Source: Apostichopus japonicus (Eukaryota; Echinodermata; Holothuroidea; Aspidochirotida; Stichopodidae). Taken from it: a DNA stretch of 64,000 bases. The notes under the pieces are model-generated. The model ran no database searches, was not told where the DNA came from, and saw only the letters and a program-made list of their open reading frames with translations. The stretch is taken from contig NC_092581.1 in assembly GCF_037975245.1 (NCBI RefSeq), forward strand, positions 13,047,303 through 13,111,302, in the 5' to 3' direction. Of this stretch, positions 21,728 to 33,191 are shown one piece after another. How positions within the stretch are numbered: position 1 is the first letter of the stretch; every line of letters starts with the position of its first letter. The translations under genes and the position numbers were made by a program.

Positions 21728-22321
21728 TTCTCACTGTTTTTGACTGTGCGGACGTTGCACCCATTTTGTGTGGAAGCTACAGCCATTGATGGTGTCGTAG
21801 TCCCAAAGCTATTAGCATTGTTTACTTCAGAGTCTCAGTTGGTAATTGACATTTTTAATATCTCTGTTTTTCACCTGTCTGCGCCCATTCAATGTCCTTT
21901 AAGAGTATATCAATATGATAAATTATTGACTGAAAGAATAAGAGTTACCTACATCCGTAAGTTTGTTGACCTGTATATAATATATACACCACAGACTCTT
22001 TGATTTCAGACTGAAATCTGCTTCTATTTAAGGCGCATATAAATATGATAAGCAAAATATAAAGGCTGCATGTGAGAATTAAATATTGTATAATAATAAT
22101 ATACCCACCCTTGTAGACTTGTTTCAGATCTAAGGTCAACATAGTTATAAAAGGAGTATCAGGGCTCACTTCACCCTCCAACCACCCCCCCCCCTCCCCT
22201 TCTCGCATCTGGCACCGAAAATTGCAACTTAAAGCAAAGCAAGATATATGAAAATATATATAAATATATGAACTTGTTCACAACAATGTTCAATACTTAC
22301 TAATGTTGTAAGGTACCATAA

Positions 22322-22412
22322 CTTTGTAAACATACACACATACATACATGCATACTGACATACAAAACATACATACATACATACACACACACATATACGT
22401 ACATACATACAT
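22322..22412. repeat. (ACAT)n/(AC)n microsatellite
   Basis: Imperfect ACATACATACAT with CACACA blocks. Confidence 0.85.
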
Positions 22413-22776
22413 ATAGAGCCGGTTTATCCCTCTCTATTCTCCTGGAGATGTCAAAGACCCGTAATTTTAAGACGCTGTTCCTTGTCATACTGAGGCAAGC
22501 TGTAAAAACATTAAGAGGACATATTGGGTGAGCCTAGATGACATAACTGCCAGGATGATGTTACCCAATGTGATTACAGATTGACATCTGCTAGTTATAT
22601 TTGTAACCTAAATATCAGACCCCATACTAGCACGCACGAGTCAATGCCCGTCAGTACCTCCTTCTTGGAGGTCTTTTTTCTTCCTCTCCTTTTTAAGTTT
22701 TAGGAGAACATTTCTAAAAATATTATCCATCGTCTAAATAGAAGTTTTGACTTTTTGGATGGTCCTATATGACACA

Positions 22777-22870
22777 TATGATGATGATAATGATGATGAT
22801 GAGTGGTAGATATTATATATATATATATGTATGTGTGTGATACATATATGCATACACACACACACACACA
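22777..22870. repeat. Compound (ATG)n, (TA)n, (CA)n microsatellite
   Basis: GATGATGATAATGATGATGA, then TA repeats, then CACACACA. Confidence 0.85.
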
Positions 22871-23274
22871 AAATCACTAGAGTTTGCAAATAAATGTACG
22901 ATTACACCTAGGTCATATCATCACACAAAACTTTCTATGTTGTACTGAATCGCTAATTAGTTAAGCAACCGGATGGTTTGATCCCAATTAATCGTTTAAG
23001 TTAGACTGAGTGGGGGGGGGGGGGGGAGTAGCTAGTTATATGTATAAATTTTTGAATATATGGTTAGCGATCGACGGAAGTGATAGAAAGTTAAAAACCC
23101 AACGCAAATGTGCAACGCTCAGCGGGAGTGTGTTAAAATGCCATTTATGGCGGGAGCAGTTTTAACAGCCTCCTTCATTATAATAGCCAAATATTGTGTT
23201 GTTATGATCAAACTGTAACTTGTAGTAGTAGGTCCGTATTCGCACACGAGCTTATAGTCCCCTGTACCCACTCG

Positions 23275-23445
23275 TAATGGTACTCGTCGATTTGGGTACT
23301 CCTTGGTACTCCCGGGTACACTTGGGTACTCTTCGTACTCGGTGGAATTTGAAATATAATCTTATAATGGTGTTTAAGTGTTTGTTGTTTAGTACTCGTA
23401 GTTGCGCATGCTTAGAGCCTTTGTACTTGTAATTGTACTCACATC
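23275..23445. repeat. Cluster of GGTACTC-type motifs
   Basis: GTACTC/GGGTACTC recurs at least seven times within 170 bp, in the intron just upstream of the NNAG exon. It looks like a degraded short tandem repeat; a regulatory role is not supported. Confidence 0.4.
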
Positions 23446-23547
23446 CAAATGAAATTCTAACTTGTACTCATGGACTCATGCTGTTGCTCCCATTCTACAA
23501 GTCTTTAAATCTGAACTTTCTTCTTCTTCTTCTTTTGATCTTTATAG

Positions 23548-23700
23548 AGCTCTGGGGGTTGGTGAACAATGCTGGTGTCTCGGTGTATGGTTTAGTCGAA
23601 TGGTGTACCATGGAGATGTACAGTAGAGTTTTAGATGTGAACTTGATGGGCGTTATTCGAGTCACCAAGGCATTCCTGCCTCTTTTAAGGCAGAGCAAAG
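23548..23700 (+). CDS. BDH1: BDH1-like exon with NNAG motif
   Basis: Acceptor TTTATAG precedes it and the donor G/GTAAGA follows. Both flanking introns are phase 1. Encodes the NNAG region through the helix ending RVTKAFLPLLRQSKG. Confidence 0.85.
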
Positions 23701-26619
23701 GTAAGAAATTCAACGATAAATTTATGCTCACAACTCATCATTTCAAGAATTGGTAGCCCCAACCCCCCCCCCCCCCCCAAAAAAAATGATAAAATTGATC
23801 AACTATAAAAGTAAATCTCGTCAATTCATTATTTTGCAGTAAAACGACAAATTACACTCACAGCAGAAAGTCATAATTTAAAGTTTCCAACAAACTGATA
23901 AAACTAATCTCGGCAAAAGTTCAACATTTTTGCAATGAAATGACAAATTGCCTAAATCTTATGGGTGAAGAATTATTGATAGTTATACATATTAATGAAA
24001 TGTCATCAATTTTAACACTTTGCAACAAAATGGCCAAAGTTTCACAATACCCAGAATGCAATAATTTCAAACATAGTTTGCAGCAAAATGATGAAATGAT
24101 TGAATCAACATTACAGCGAAAGGTCTTTACCCTTTGACGGCACCTATAGTGTTTACATAGTTTTGGCATACAAGTTATAGGTTGCTAAGTAATGTGTTGT
24201 TTATATCTCAAAGCTGACACAGATTATTCAGCCAAATAAAAAGAAGCTTTAATTCTTTTTTGGTTAAGTCAACCAAGCGAGTTCCTTCAACTCTATCATT
24301 CAACTTATAAAGTCAACATCGACTAAAATGCAAGTCGATGTCCTAACTCTATTGAGTTATAAACGAACACAGAAAAAAGTCATAGGAATAAAATAACAGA
24401 TTTGTTAACGATATATTTGGTAACTAAGTCAACGAATGGCAAGGGTGTCACGCGATCTTAGACAATAGGTATGCCTTTTTTCCCCTTCTTCAATTATGGT
24501 GAGTCGCAGAGTATATCAATGTAACACATTATTTACATGAACCCCGTAGTTTCTAGTTTGTAGTTTTTATATTACTTGCCGAAGGCAACACAGTCATTGT
24601 GCTCATGAATGGCGTGTGTGCGTGGGTTGGTACGTGCGTGCGAACGTGCGTATACGTACGTACCTGAGGTTGTGTGTACGTGTACGACCTCTTTGACTTG
24701 AAAATATGATCACTCAAAAAGTGCGCGCGTGTGTGTGTGTGTGTGGGTAGGGGGACCCAATTTTGTTTGTGTGAGGCAAAGGTCAACATAGGTCGACAGA
24801 GATAATATATTTGAAAACCTTTAAAATAGGGATGCACCGGATCCAAATTTTTGGATCCGGCCGAAACCGGATTTTGCCGGATAGTACATGAAATCCGGCC
24901 GGATGAAACCCGGCCGGAACCGGATTTTTTCATTACACAAAAGAAAATCATTAATAAGAAGTAGAGGTATTAAACAAGGAGCAAATCTTAGGTCAGACCA
25001 CTGAGAAAATTAAATTAAACATGTTAAACCTAATTTTTCCTTACTTTGAATATTTTTATTAATTTTTGGAAATAGTTTACATTGATTTAAGTTAATACCA
25101 ACACCTTTTTAAGGAATAATTCAGGCCAGATTTTGAAAAAGATCCGGCCGGATTTTGAAAAATATCCGGCCGGAACCGGATAATTGCTCACTATCCGGCC
25201 GGACCGGATATCCGGTGCATCCCTACTTTAAAACACTAGTACTCCCCAATAATTGGATAATCTTCATCCTTGGTATATGGTCCATCTTAGTAAGCACTCA
25301 GTTAACTTAGTTACTATTGAGGCATAAGTCATATGGTGTCAACAGAGGTCAACCACTTCACCTTCTTACTTGTATACATGGTACCTTCAGACGTAGAGCA
25401 TGCATGTGTTAACTTAAACACCTTTACGTGAATGTAGGTCCGTGCACCCAAGTAAAGACAAATTAACGTTGTTTGTGGTGCCCGGTAAAAGTCATTTGAA
25501 GGTGACTCACCAGTTGACATATCCATTTCAACCAATAATTATAGTCAGCTTTGTTTACCGTCGGGAGAAAATTGCATACGTTCTATGCAGGTATGCACAT
25601 TACTACTGTGGTAGGCCTATAATAACCTACAGCTGAGCACTTGTAAGTTAACATAAAACAAAACTTGTTAGCAAACTGCTTATCCACTAAAGAGCCTGTG
25701 TAAGAGAATGTGTAAAAGTTAAAAGAGGGCCTGACGTTTCGATCCTAGCAGGATCTTCTTCAGAGGCTGAATGACATGTTACAGTAACAGAAGGGACAAA
25801 AAAACACGCACAGAATACAGACAGGTTAATGAGCAGGGTGAACACAAAAGAGATAGATGTAAGAGGATTAGTAGACAAGGGATGGAGAGAAGAAAAAAAA
25901 AACCATCAGGGGGAGAGGAGAGGTAGGAGATAAGCTGTACTGGAGGGACGAAGAGAGGATCAAGGGAAGAGGATAGGGAGTAAACTAGAGAAGGACAAAG
26001 ACAGAAATGTGTGGGGAAAATACTTGTAAGTTAAAACAAAAGAACTTGTCAAAAGTTATCGTAAATTGCTTACATACTGGTAATGAGTCATCAAGCCTTT
26101 TGACTCACTGGTGATGTATTTACCCTTTTTCTCTCTTTTTCTCTGACAGGACGAATAACCAACATCGGCAGTGTCATGTGTCGCAGCACTTACGCAGCGT
26201 TTTCCTGTTACGCAATCTCGAAGCACGGTATAGAAGCTTTTACGCAATGCCTACGCAAAGAGGTGAGAGAGTCGGGTATGCGTGTCAGTATACTGGAGCC
26301 AGGTAACTTCCTACAAGCGACCAGTCTCTACACTCACGACAAAGTCAACTCAATAGCGCAAGAACTTTGGAAGGAAATGTCGGAAGAATGCCGCAAATAT
26401 CATAACGACTCATTTCAATATATCGTGAAAATTATGCACGACTCCCTGAATGGGACGAGTTATAGTAATGTGACACCTGTCGTTGATTGTATTGAGGACG
26501 CCCTACTGGCAAAGGATCCTCATTTAAGGTACCTGCCTCAGGAATTCATGTACCAAGTTTTAGGATTTCTTGTGACTCATTTACCAGAAGAACTCTCAGC
26601 GAAACTTTGGACTGTTTAG
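23548..26619 (+). CDS. BDH1: BDH1-type short-chain dehydrogenase, 3' two exons (partial gene)
   Basis: The C-terminal part of a classical short-chain dehydrogenase/reductase, spread over exons 23,548-23,700 and 26,150-26,619. Visible hallmarks are NNAG (Rossmann core stabilising motif), DVNLMG, the catalytic YAISK (YxxxK) and the family-specific EPGNF and ATSLY stretches, which fit the D-beta-hydroxybutyrate dehydrogenase (BDH1) branch better than retinol or 17-beta-hydroxysteroid dehydrogenases. Family members interconvert acetoacetate and 3-hydroxybutyrate with NAD(H); the vertebrate enzyme sits on the mitochondrial inner membrane. About 207 C-terminal residues are present, against about 340 in the human protein. 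The cofactor-binding TGxxxGxG exon was not found upstream in this window, so the gene is incomplete here. Orthology rather than close paralogy is inferred. Confidence 0.8.
24827..25225. mobile_element. hAT-type non-autonomous transposon with 8-bp target duplication
   Basis: Termini TAGGGATGCACCGGAT and ATCCGGTGCATCCCTA are inverted repeats. The perfect 8-bp direct repeat CTTTAAAA flanks it (24,819-24,826 and 25,226-25,233). The subterminal regions are filled with repeated CCGGCCGGA/ATCCGG blocks on both sides, plausible transposase-binding repeats, and the centre is AT-rich and noncoding. The 8-bp duplication and the ends fit the hAT superfamily. It lies inside the BDH1-like intron. Confidence 0.88.
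25652..26021 (-). mobile_element. Truncated Penelope-like element 3' end (noncoding)
   Basis: This is the reverse complement of the 3' end of the larger Penelope-like element at 45-46.8 kb (matching roughly 46,430-46,775), including the hammerhead motif and the pyrimidine-rich 3' untranslated region. It is flanked by the 13-bp direct repeat ACTTGTAAGTTAA (25,639-25,651 and 26,022-26,034), so it is an independent, strongly 5'-truncated insertion in the BDH1-like intron. Confidence 0.85.
25729..25767 (-). ncRNA. Hammerhead ribozyme motif of Penelope type
   Basis: Minus-strand order: stem I strand GCCT, core CTGAAGA (fits CUGANGA), stem II GATCCT-GCT-AGGATC, core GAAA, then C-GTC and the second stem I strand AGGC. 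All core positions are intact. There is one extra A between the core and stem II, and stem III is minimal, a form known from Penelope-like elements and thought to act mainly as dimers. Cleavage is predicted after GTC. Confidence 0.75.
26150..26619 (+). CDS. BDH1: BDH1-like terminal exon with YxxxK active site
   Basis: Acceptor CTCTGACAG; the split Gly codon joins in phase 1. Encodes the catalytic YAISK, EPGNF and the substrate-loop ATSLY, ending in TAG after KLWTV. The sequence after the stop is purine-rich (GAAGAAGAGGAGG) and noncoding. Confidence 0.88.
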
Positions 26620-28250
26620 CGTCCCATGGAATTTGGAGAGGCAAAATGCCCAAACCAGATGAAACGAAGAAAAGAAGAAGAAATAAGATGAAGGAAGAAG
26701 AAGAGGAGGAGGAAAAAAGAAAAAGTTGGTCTTTTCGACGATTTCAATGCAGATCAGGGAAGAAAATCTGTTCCGAATCGAACAAGCACGATATTTCTCA
26801 ATTTTAGCTACTCAGGACAGTTTCTGTACATCGTCAGGATTTAAGGGCAACATTTTAACTCGTGCGTTCGATAGAGCGGAAGTAGGGCAAAATTTGTTTC
26901 ATTCTTCGTTTTTTTTTTATTATGATTATTTTTGGTGTTGGACAGTGATCAATACATTGTAAAGAACGTTTAGCTTTCGCCGCCATTTTAAGATTCAGCA
27001 ACGTTTTTAGAAGTTGTTATCCTGATCGTGGCTGGTTTGACTTAATATTAATAATAATGATAACGCTGTGGTAGTTTCAGGTGAGAACGGAGTTTAGCGT
27101 ATAGAGGTGCAATGGTAACCAAAAAAAAAAAACATATATAAGGGCGTGTTTAGCTATTCCGAGACGAATGAATGTTTATAATGTTTCAGTATATACACAC
27201 TTAAAGATTCCAACGTCGTAACGATTTACTTGTGGGCTTGGGAGCAATGATAAGATAAGTTGGAGGGGTGGGGGGGGGGCTGTGAAGAAAAACAGAGACA
27301 AACTGCATGGGAACAAGCCGAGGTTTTATTATCTTAAGGGCATATTCGTTGTAGATATAGTATTGTATGTTATTAATATAACCATCTTTTAACGGAAGGT
27401 ACTGTGAGCACCGTTTGTTAGGATCGCCCCCCCCCCCCCTATAAGTCACCCAATTAAGGCAGAGCCAGCAGCACAAACGCTAACAACTTGGCCCATTCTC
27501 AAACACTTACGTCCCCCTAGCTTCACACAAGCGTTTAGTATGGCCGTTCATTTCAGAAAAGAAATCAAAACTGCATGTATGAAACGTCCCCCCCCCCCCC
27601 GGAAAGCTAACGAGGGCGGTATTGAAGAACTTAGCAAGCATAGACTCCGGATGCGTGAACTGATTAATTCACTGTCGCTTCGGCTTTGAGTACAACGTTT
27701 CTGCATGCTGCCGTGTTGGACGAGTCTCTAACCGTAATAGTAATTACCGATCCGCGTTATAGTCATTGACGACTTTGCAATCCTCGGTCTTCCTCACAAT
27801 TTTGCAAGGTCGGTATACCGTTTACTCCAAAGTTTTTCCCTTTCGGGAAACCAAAAAGCAAGTTTACAGAAACATGTCCATAAATATAGAAGCGCTGTCT
27901 TCTGCTCTGCGTGTATTCTCGGTGCAATCGTTAATTTTTAATTTTTTAATTTTTTTTTGTGAATTACAGGTCTGTACAGTATTTTTCTCTTCTTATTGCT
28001 TTTAACTGTTTTAAGATACAACCTTTCTTTTGTCTTTTTTTTTACTCCTTTTCAATCTTGATTATCCATAAGTCATCAAACGCGTTCATATAAAGAACAA
28101 TAAAATCCTTTCTTAATTAATGATCTTGAATATTTTTTTCGACCATTTAGATTAACAAGATAGATATGATGGTATTCATGGCCAGAAAAAATGAGTTATG
28201 AAGATAAAATATTGAATCGATGCTGGTATTTGCGAAAGATACCTGGTATA
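26620..28250. other. Noncoding: 3' flank of the BDH1-like gene and intergenic DNA
   Basis: Contains a purine-rich tract (26,660-26,735) and poly-G/poly-C runs near 27,271, 27,427 and 27,589. No further exon found. Confidence 0.5.
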
Positions 28251-28496
28251 GGCGGAGTGTATAGCCTAGTGGTTAACGCCGGCGTCTCCCAGTCATGAGA
28301 TCCCCGGTTCGATTCCCCGCCGACAGCAATGTGTGTCGTCTGGCAAGGGTGTTGTTCAATAACAACTTCCCGACATGGACGTTAAATGGATGTGTGTCGA
28401 GAGATTGGCTTCGGTCAGCTTGCGAGTCTACAAGCCTCCAAGGCTTCTTTCGCGAGTTCCTGCTTGCGGGAAGATCACATATACATACATACAAGA
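28251..28496 (+). repeat. tRNA-derived SINE
   Basis: Head with A box TAGCCTAGTGG (28,262-28,272) and perfect B box GGTTCGATTCC (28,306-28,316), correctly spaced for RNA polymerase III. A non-tRNA body of about 160 bp follows and ends in an (ATAC)n tail near 28,479-28,494. I could not see a clear target duplication. Confidence 0.75.
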
Positions 28497-28865
28497 TAGG
28501 CCTATATATATGCATCGGGTGTCAGTCTTTTACTGTGGAATGAATAGACCTTGCAGACTACAGTTATACTACATGGGTATGGGGAGGTAGACCCTTTAGC
28601 CAGGAATTCTGACTTGGAGGGGAACCAACAATTTTAAGGAGGAGTACCAACAATTTAAGTATTGATTCACAATACTCGTGTTCTGTAAGTGATATTACCA
28701 CTATCGTTATTCCGTTTCTAGAATTCGATATTAAAAAAAAAATCCACACAAAAAGAGCCCAATTTCTCAGCTTTGTTCTTTTCCGATTTAAAGACATCTT
28801 AGAAGAACGCTGCTGCTTAGACAATACCCAAAGCTTCATTGAATTACTCATAGGTATTTTTCTTT

Positions 28866-29050
28866 CTCTCTTCTTGAACGTCATTAATGTATGCATATTC
28901 ATTTTTGTAATGAATATGCATATTACAGACTTTGATCGAGGTAATTCTTCTTTGATTACTCGTTTGTCTATTTTTTCTTCTCTTCTTGAACGTTATTAAA
29001 TGTATCAATATTCATGTATTTTAATGAATATGTATATGACAGACTTTGAT
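28866..29050. repeat. Duplicated hairpin unit
   Basis: Two copies (about 28,866-28,935 and 28,980-29,050) share CTTCTTGAACGT, a palindrome of the form ATGCATATTCAT...ATGAATATGCAT, and ACAGACTTTGATCGA. The second copy keeps the hairpin although its arms have changed. Confidence 0.6.
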
Positions 29051-31640
29051 CGAAAGGACCACTTTACACAGCCATATTTTAATCGTTAACTGTGTAAATG
29101 TCATAGTGTATTATTTTTCTTTCTTTTTTTTGGCTTTTAATTTTGTATTTCGGTGATGATATATTATTACTTTCAAATATTTTGGGTAATCTATATTCAA
29201 GATAATCATAAATGTATTCAGAAATAAAAGGTTAGATATAAATTCATTTAATTATACATTCTTCTGTCTCCTTTGTCTCACTTTTAACTTGTGGAGACCC
29301 TACCCCCTCCCTTTCCCCGCTATAATATCGGTCATAATCGGTCATCTCTTTTGTTCACATAGATATACTCCCTCCCCTCCCCCTTTCCCCCCTTTCTCCT
29401 ACTAAGATAATGAAACCAAGAGGCTCATCAAACAGTGACCTGTCGCAAAGACGTTGATTTGAAAATACACGTGACAAAGGGGTGCTTATGAAACAGTTGT
29501 TCTATGGTTCAAATGATATTTTAATGTAATAAAGTGCGGTGAGATAACTAACACATTTTTTATCCTGTATTGTTACTCCTATTCAGGTCCCGCATTCCCA
29601 CCCCCCCGGCCCCATGTAAAACATGCAGTGTATTAGGAAGTATCAAAGGTATAGATGCCACCGTATTGATCGTAACGATCCTCGGATTGTAGTTAGAGTG
29701 GTAATGAATGCAATAACGTACCAATAAATGAAACACTCCAAAGAGAACTTTATCTTGACATAGTGTATAGTATATATGTTCTTTTCAGGATGGGGATGGG
29801 GGGGGGGGGGGTAGTTAGAATTCCAGAAATGTTAGCCACTCCGCATTAATGGTGGAACTATATGAACTGAACAATTGGAGCTCGGTATCTTTCTTTCATG
29901 ATTATGGTCCCACTCGATCACTATACAGTTCTAACTAGGAGCTAGCTCAACTGCATTTTTGTCTATAGGCTGAACCGTTGAAATATCCGCTTAGTCAGCA
30001 TGATCCCACGGTTACAAATCTCCATGTGAGGGGACTTGCTATGAGAGTGCCCAGACTGTGTGTATTGTGTTTTTCTTTTCTTCGAAGGTACAGATGTTTT
30101 CAAGTAAGTTTTTTGAAGTCCTGACAACGCTGAATGTAGTTATAGAATAATGGATGGAATTATATTATTATTATAATCGGATGGATTTGTATAATATTGG
30201 CTTAATAATGAAGCAAAGAGCTTCCGTCAATCGTCAATTAAGTTCTGTGGGTACGTTAGTGATGCATGAAGGCCAGCGTCCGTTACTTGAACCCCCCCCC
30301 CCCACTCCTCACATTTTACCCTTTTCACGTGTTAGCTTTTTGAATACGGCCCTTCCATTAAATTGATAATAATCTAGATAATATTATCTACAATGTGATA
30401 TAAGCATGAAGCAATCCAACAAGCTTACGCGAATTCGTTCCGAATAAAGTGGTGGCGCTAGATTAAAACTCAACAATACAATTGATAGAAAATACTATTA
30501 TGTCTTTATAAGCATCCGTACATTGGAGAATAGCGCCTCATTGAGCCAACTACTCAGTGAACGGAGGCTGCACACATGACGATCTCGAAGGGTGCTTCGA
30601 CCCTCAGCTGGCCAAGGCAAGGATTCACGCACGCCACCTAAAACGCCTCTGGTCGATTTGACCGACCCTCTTCGCATCCGCCCAGGTTATTTTGCGACAT
30701 CAAGTGAGACATGACACGGGATCCTAAGCCACAAAATGTGCAATACCAACCCTGGGTGTTATGAACTCCAGTGTGCCTCGAACTCTAGGACGCTTTACTC
30801 AACCAAAAAGACGTGGGTCTTTCACCAGTCTCTACCGCATTGGCCATCACGTCAGCTGGTAAAATATATGTTTGAATTAATATATAAAGCTGTAGAGAGT
30901 AGTATCTGTAAGATAAAAATATTCATTTTATAATCTAACTTGAGATGGGCTCGTAATTTCAGGTCGATAGTTCACTGCTGTAGCTTTTGGGCCATCGGAA
31001 TAGTTACCTCTTATCTAGAAGGGTGACCACAATGTATTAATTGCTGCCTTCATTGGAATTACTTCCAGCTAATCTTCCTCAGATCGGCACAACGGATAAG
31101 TCATACTTGAATATCTGAAGATACAACAAGCTTACGTTACTTAATGCTTTCTACTACACCGCAACAATCAGGTGAAGGACATTCCTTTCTTTCATAAATC
31201 TGCATAAACAATAGACTTACGATGTAATGCTTTGTTGCCTTCGGACAGCAGAAATATAAAAAAGGATTCGTTGTAAAAGCGGATGCGAAAGGTAGCAAAA
31301 GGGATTTGAGATGAGTTCATGCAACCTTTTATTGGAAGGATTTATATCTCACGAATCAATCATTTTCCTGGTTAACGTTATCTCTGTTAGCCACTTTTGT
31401 ATCTACTGTTGAAATGTTATTGTTATTACAATTTAGTCGTTTATGATATGATTTTATGCATTAACGATTTTGTACCAAATGAGGGTGCCACAAACACTTT
31501 CATTACGTTGAGTTTTGTAATTCTAAACATCACGAACTTAACATTTATATTGATAATAAATGATAGAATTCAACTATGAAGCAGAATTGAAAGAGGATGG
31601 CAGACTTGTGATGCGGTAACAACCCACTATAATCAAAACA
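29051..31640. other. Noncoding stretch, nothing recognised
   Basis: Intergenic AT-rich DNA with poly-G near 29,797 and poly-C near 30,293. No exon, RNA or bounded mobile element found. Confidence 0.5.
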
Positions 31641-32560
31641 AGCACAAATTTGAGGTCACAGTGGAGGGGTGGGTTGGTCCCTACCTAAGTCAGTCAGGTG
31701 AAATTTGAATTTCTTATACATTATTAATACAATGTTGCGTTGGGAGTTACTTACACCTAATACATTATCTATGCATGCCTCAGAATGCACCTTTTTGTAT
31801 TCCAGGAGGGGGACCACAGACCCTCCTACACGCAGGCGCGTAGCCAAGGGGGGCGGACCGAAGGGGGACCGCCCCCCCCCCCCGTTGAGCATATTTTTTG
31901 TATGTCTTTGTGATATTGCTAGTAATTTCAAGCTTAGATGCAACTTACAAGGCCTGGGAAGTGCCATTTCCAGCGATCTGGGAGGCATTTTCAGCCAAAA
32001 TTGTCTTGCACGCTTCGCGTCAACTTATGGTGGCGGTACGCTTAGATACTTTTCTATGCGGAATCTACGGCTCGATTGTTGCCTACACGGGGGTATATTT
32101 CTACGACCCAGGGCAGCACACGTTCCCTTCTATATATTCTCCATTAGCCTCTATAGCTCTCCCATAAAGGTTAAGACCCATACCTAAATCATGCAATGAG
32201 GTGATATTTGAATTTCCTATTATTCACTAATACAGTCTGGCATTTAGAATGACTTATATATACCTTATTTAAAGTAGCCTATAAATAGGCCCCAGAATGC
32301 AACATTTGACGACTGTTTTTTTTTTCTGGTGGAGGACCCCTAGACCCTCCTACATGGGAGATGGCTTGGATGACCCCAGGGCATCACCCGGCCCTCCTTT
32401 ATAAAATCCTTTATACGCCTCAGGCACTTTCATTCAAGATCAGTCTCCTACCTAACTCAGTCGGGGAATTTTGTTTAATACCCCATCACACCTTTGCAGC
32501 CCTGGTGCACCACCAATACCACACTGAAACGTATGTGAATATGAGGGGTTGATGAGGAGG
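31641..32560. repeat. Local tandem repeat interrupted by a transposon
   Basis: Blocks containing CCTACCTAAGTCAG/ATACCTAAATCATG/CCTACCTAACTCAG occur near 31,681, 32,178 and 32,447, followed by shared CAGAATGCA and GACCCTCCTACA blocks. Removing the 257-bp insertion gives a period of about 240-270 bp. Confidence 0.65.
31833..32081. mobile_element. hAT-like element of the CAGGCGCGTAGCC family, right end atypical
   Basis: Begins CAGGCGCGTAGCCAAGG with a poly-G tract and carries the family core (AGTGCCATTTCCAGCGATCT, GGTGGCGGTACGCTTAGA). The 8-bp repeat CCTACACG lies at 31,825-31,832 and 32,082-32,089. The tandem neighbour near 32,343 shows what looks like the empty site (CCTACATGGG), supporting the boundaries. 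However, the right terminus does not match the left inverted repeat, unlike the copy at 43.7-44.0 kb. Confidence 0.55.
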
Positions 32561-33191
32561 TAAGAGAGACGGCATTGGTCATGTGATAAGATAAACTTCT
32601 TTCTACCACGATCTTTGATTTAATACGCTCCTGGACGATTCTGAGTATGAAAGGATCGGATGCATGCGTACATAACTAACTTATCCAATCAACGACGAAT
32701 AGCTTTAAATAGTTAAAAACGAAGTGACATTCCGGTAACGCAGTTAATAAAGGACCCTTCAAAGTTGGAGGCTTATCAATGAAAGTGGCTTGATCATGAT
32801 CACTATTTAGTTTAGCACACAGCTCATATTAAGTCAGTTACTCTCACAAGTATAACACAAAATCAGCTAGGAAAACGTAGTCATGCTTCTGTGGCCTCAC
32901 ATAACGTGCTGCGAAGAATAAATGGTGTTGGAAAGGATCCTTGGGAGCTGTTTTTGATATGAAGCAATACCAGCTGAGTGCATATGTTTGATAGAGAGTT
33001 AGCTTATGAGGATTTGTACAACAGTTGACGGGTTAATGTAACAATAGCAACAAAGCCTGGTCCGGAGGAGTCATTGTAAAACCTGCCATCAAATGAGTAA
33101 GTACAGTTAACATATTTTAATCTGTGGAATTTCAAATTATAGATATATACATCCGTAGTATCTCTGTATGTGTGTGTGCATATAGTTTATC

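Noticed and set aside
28251-28330. Functional tRNA gene
   Set aside because: A and B boxes are good, but the T stem is not complementary and a SINE body with tail follows.
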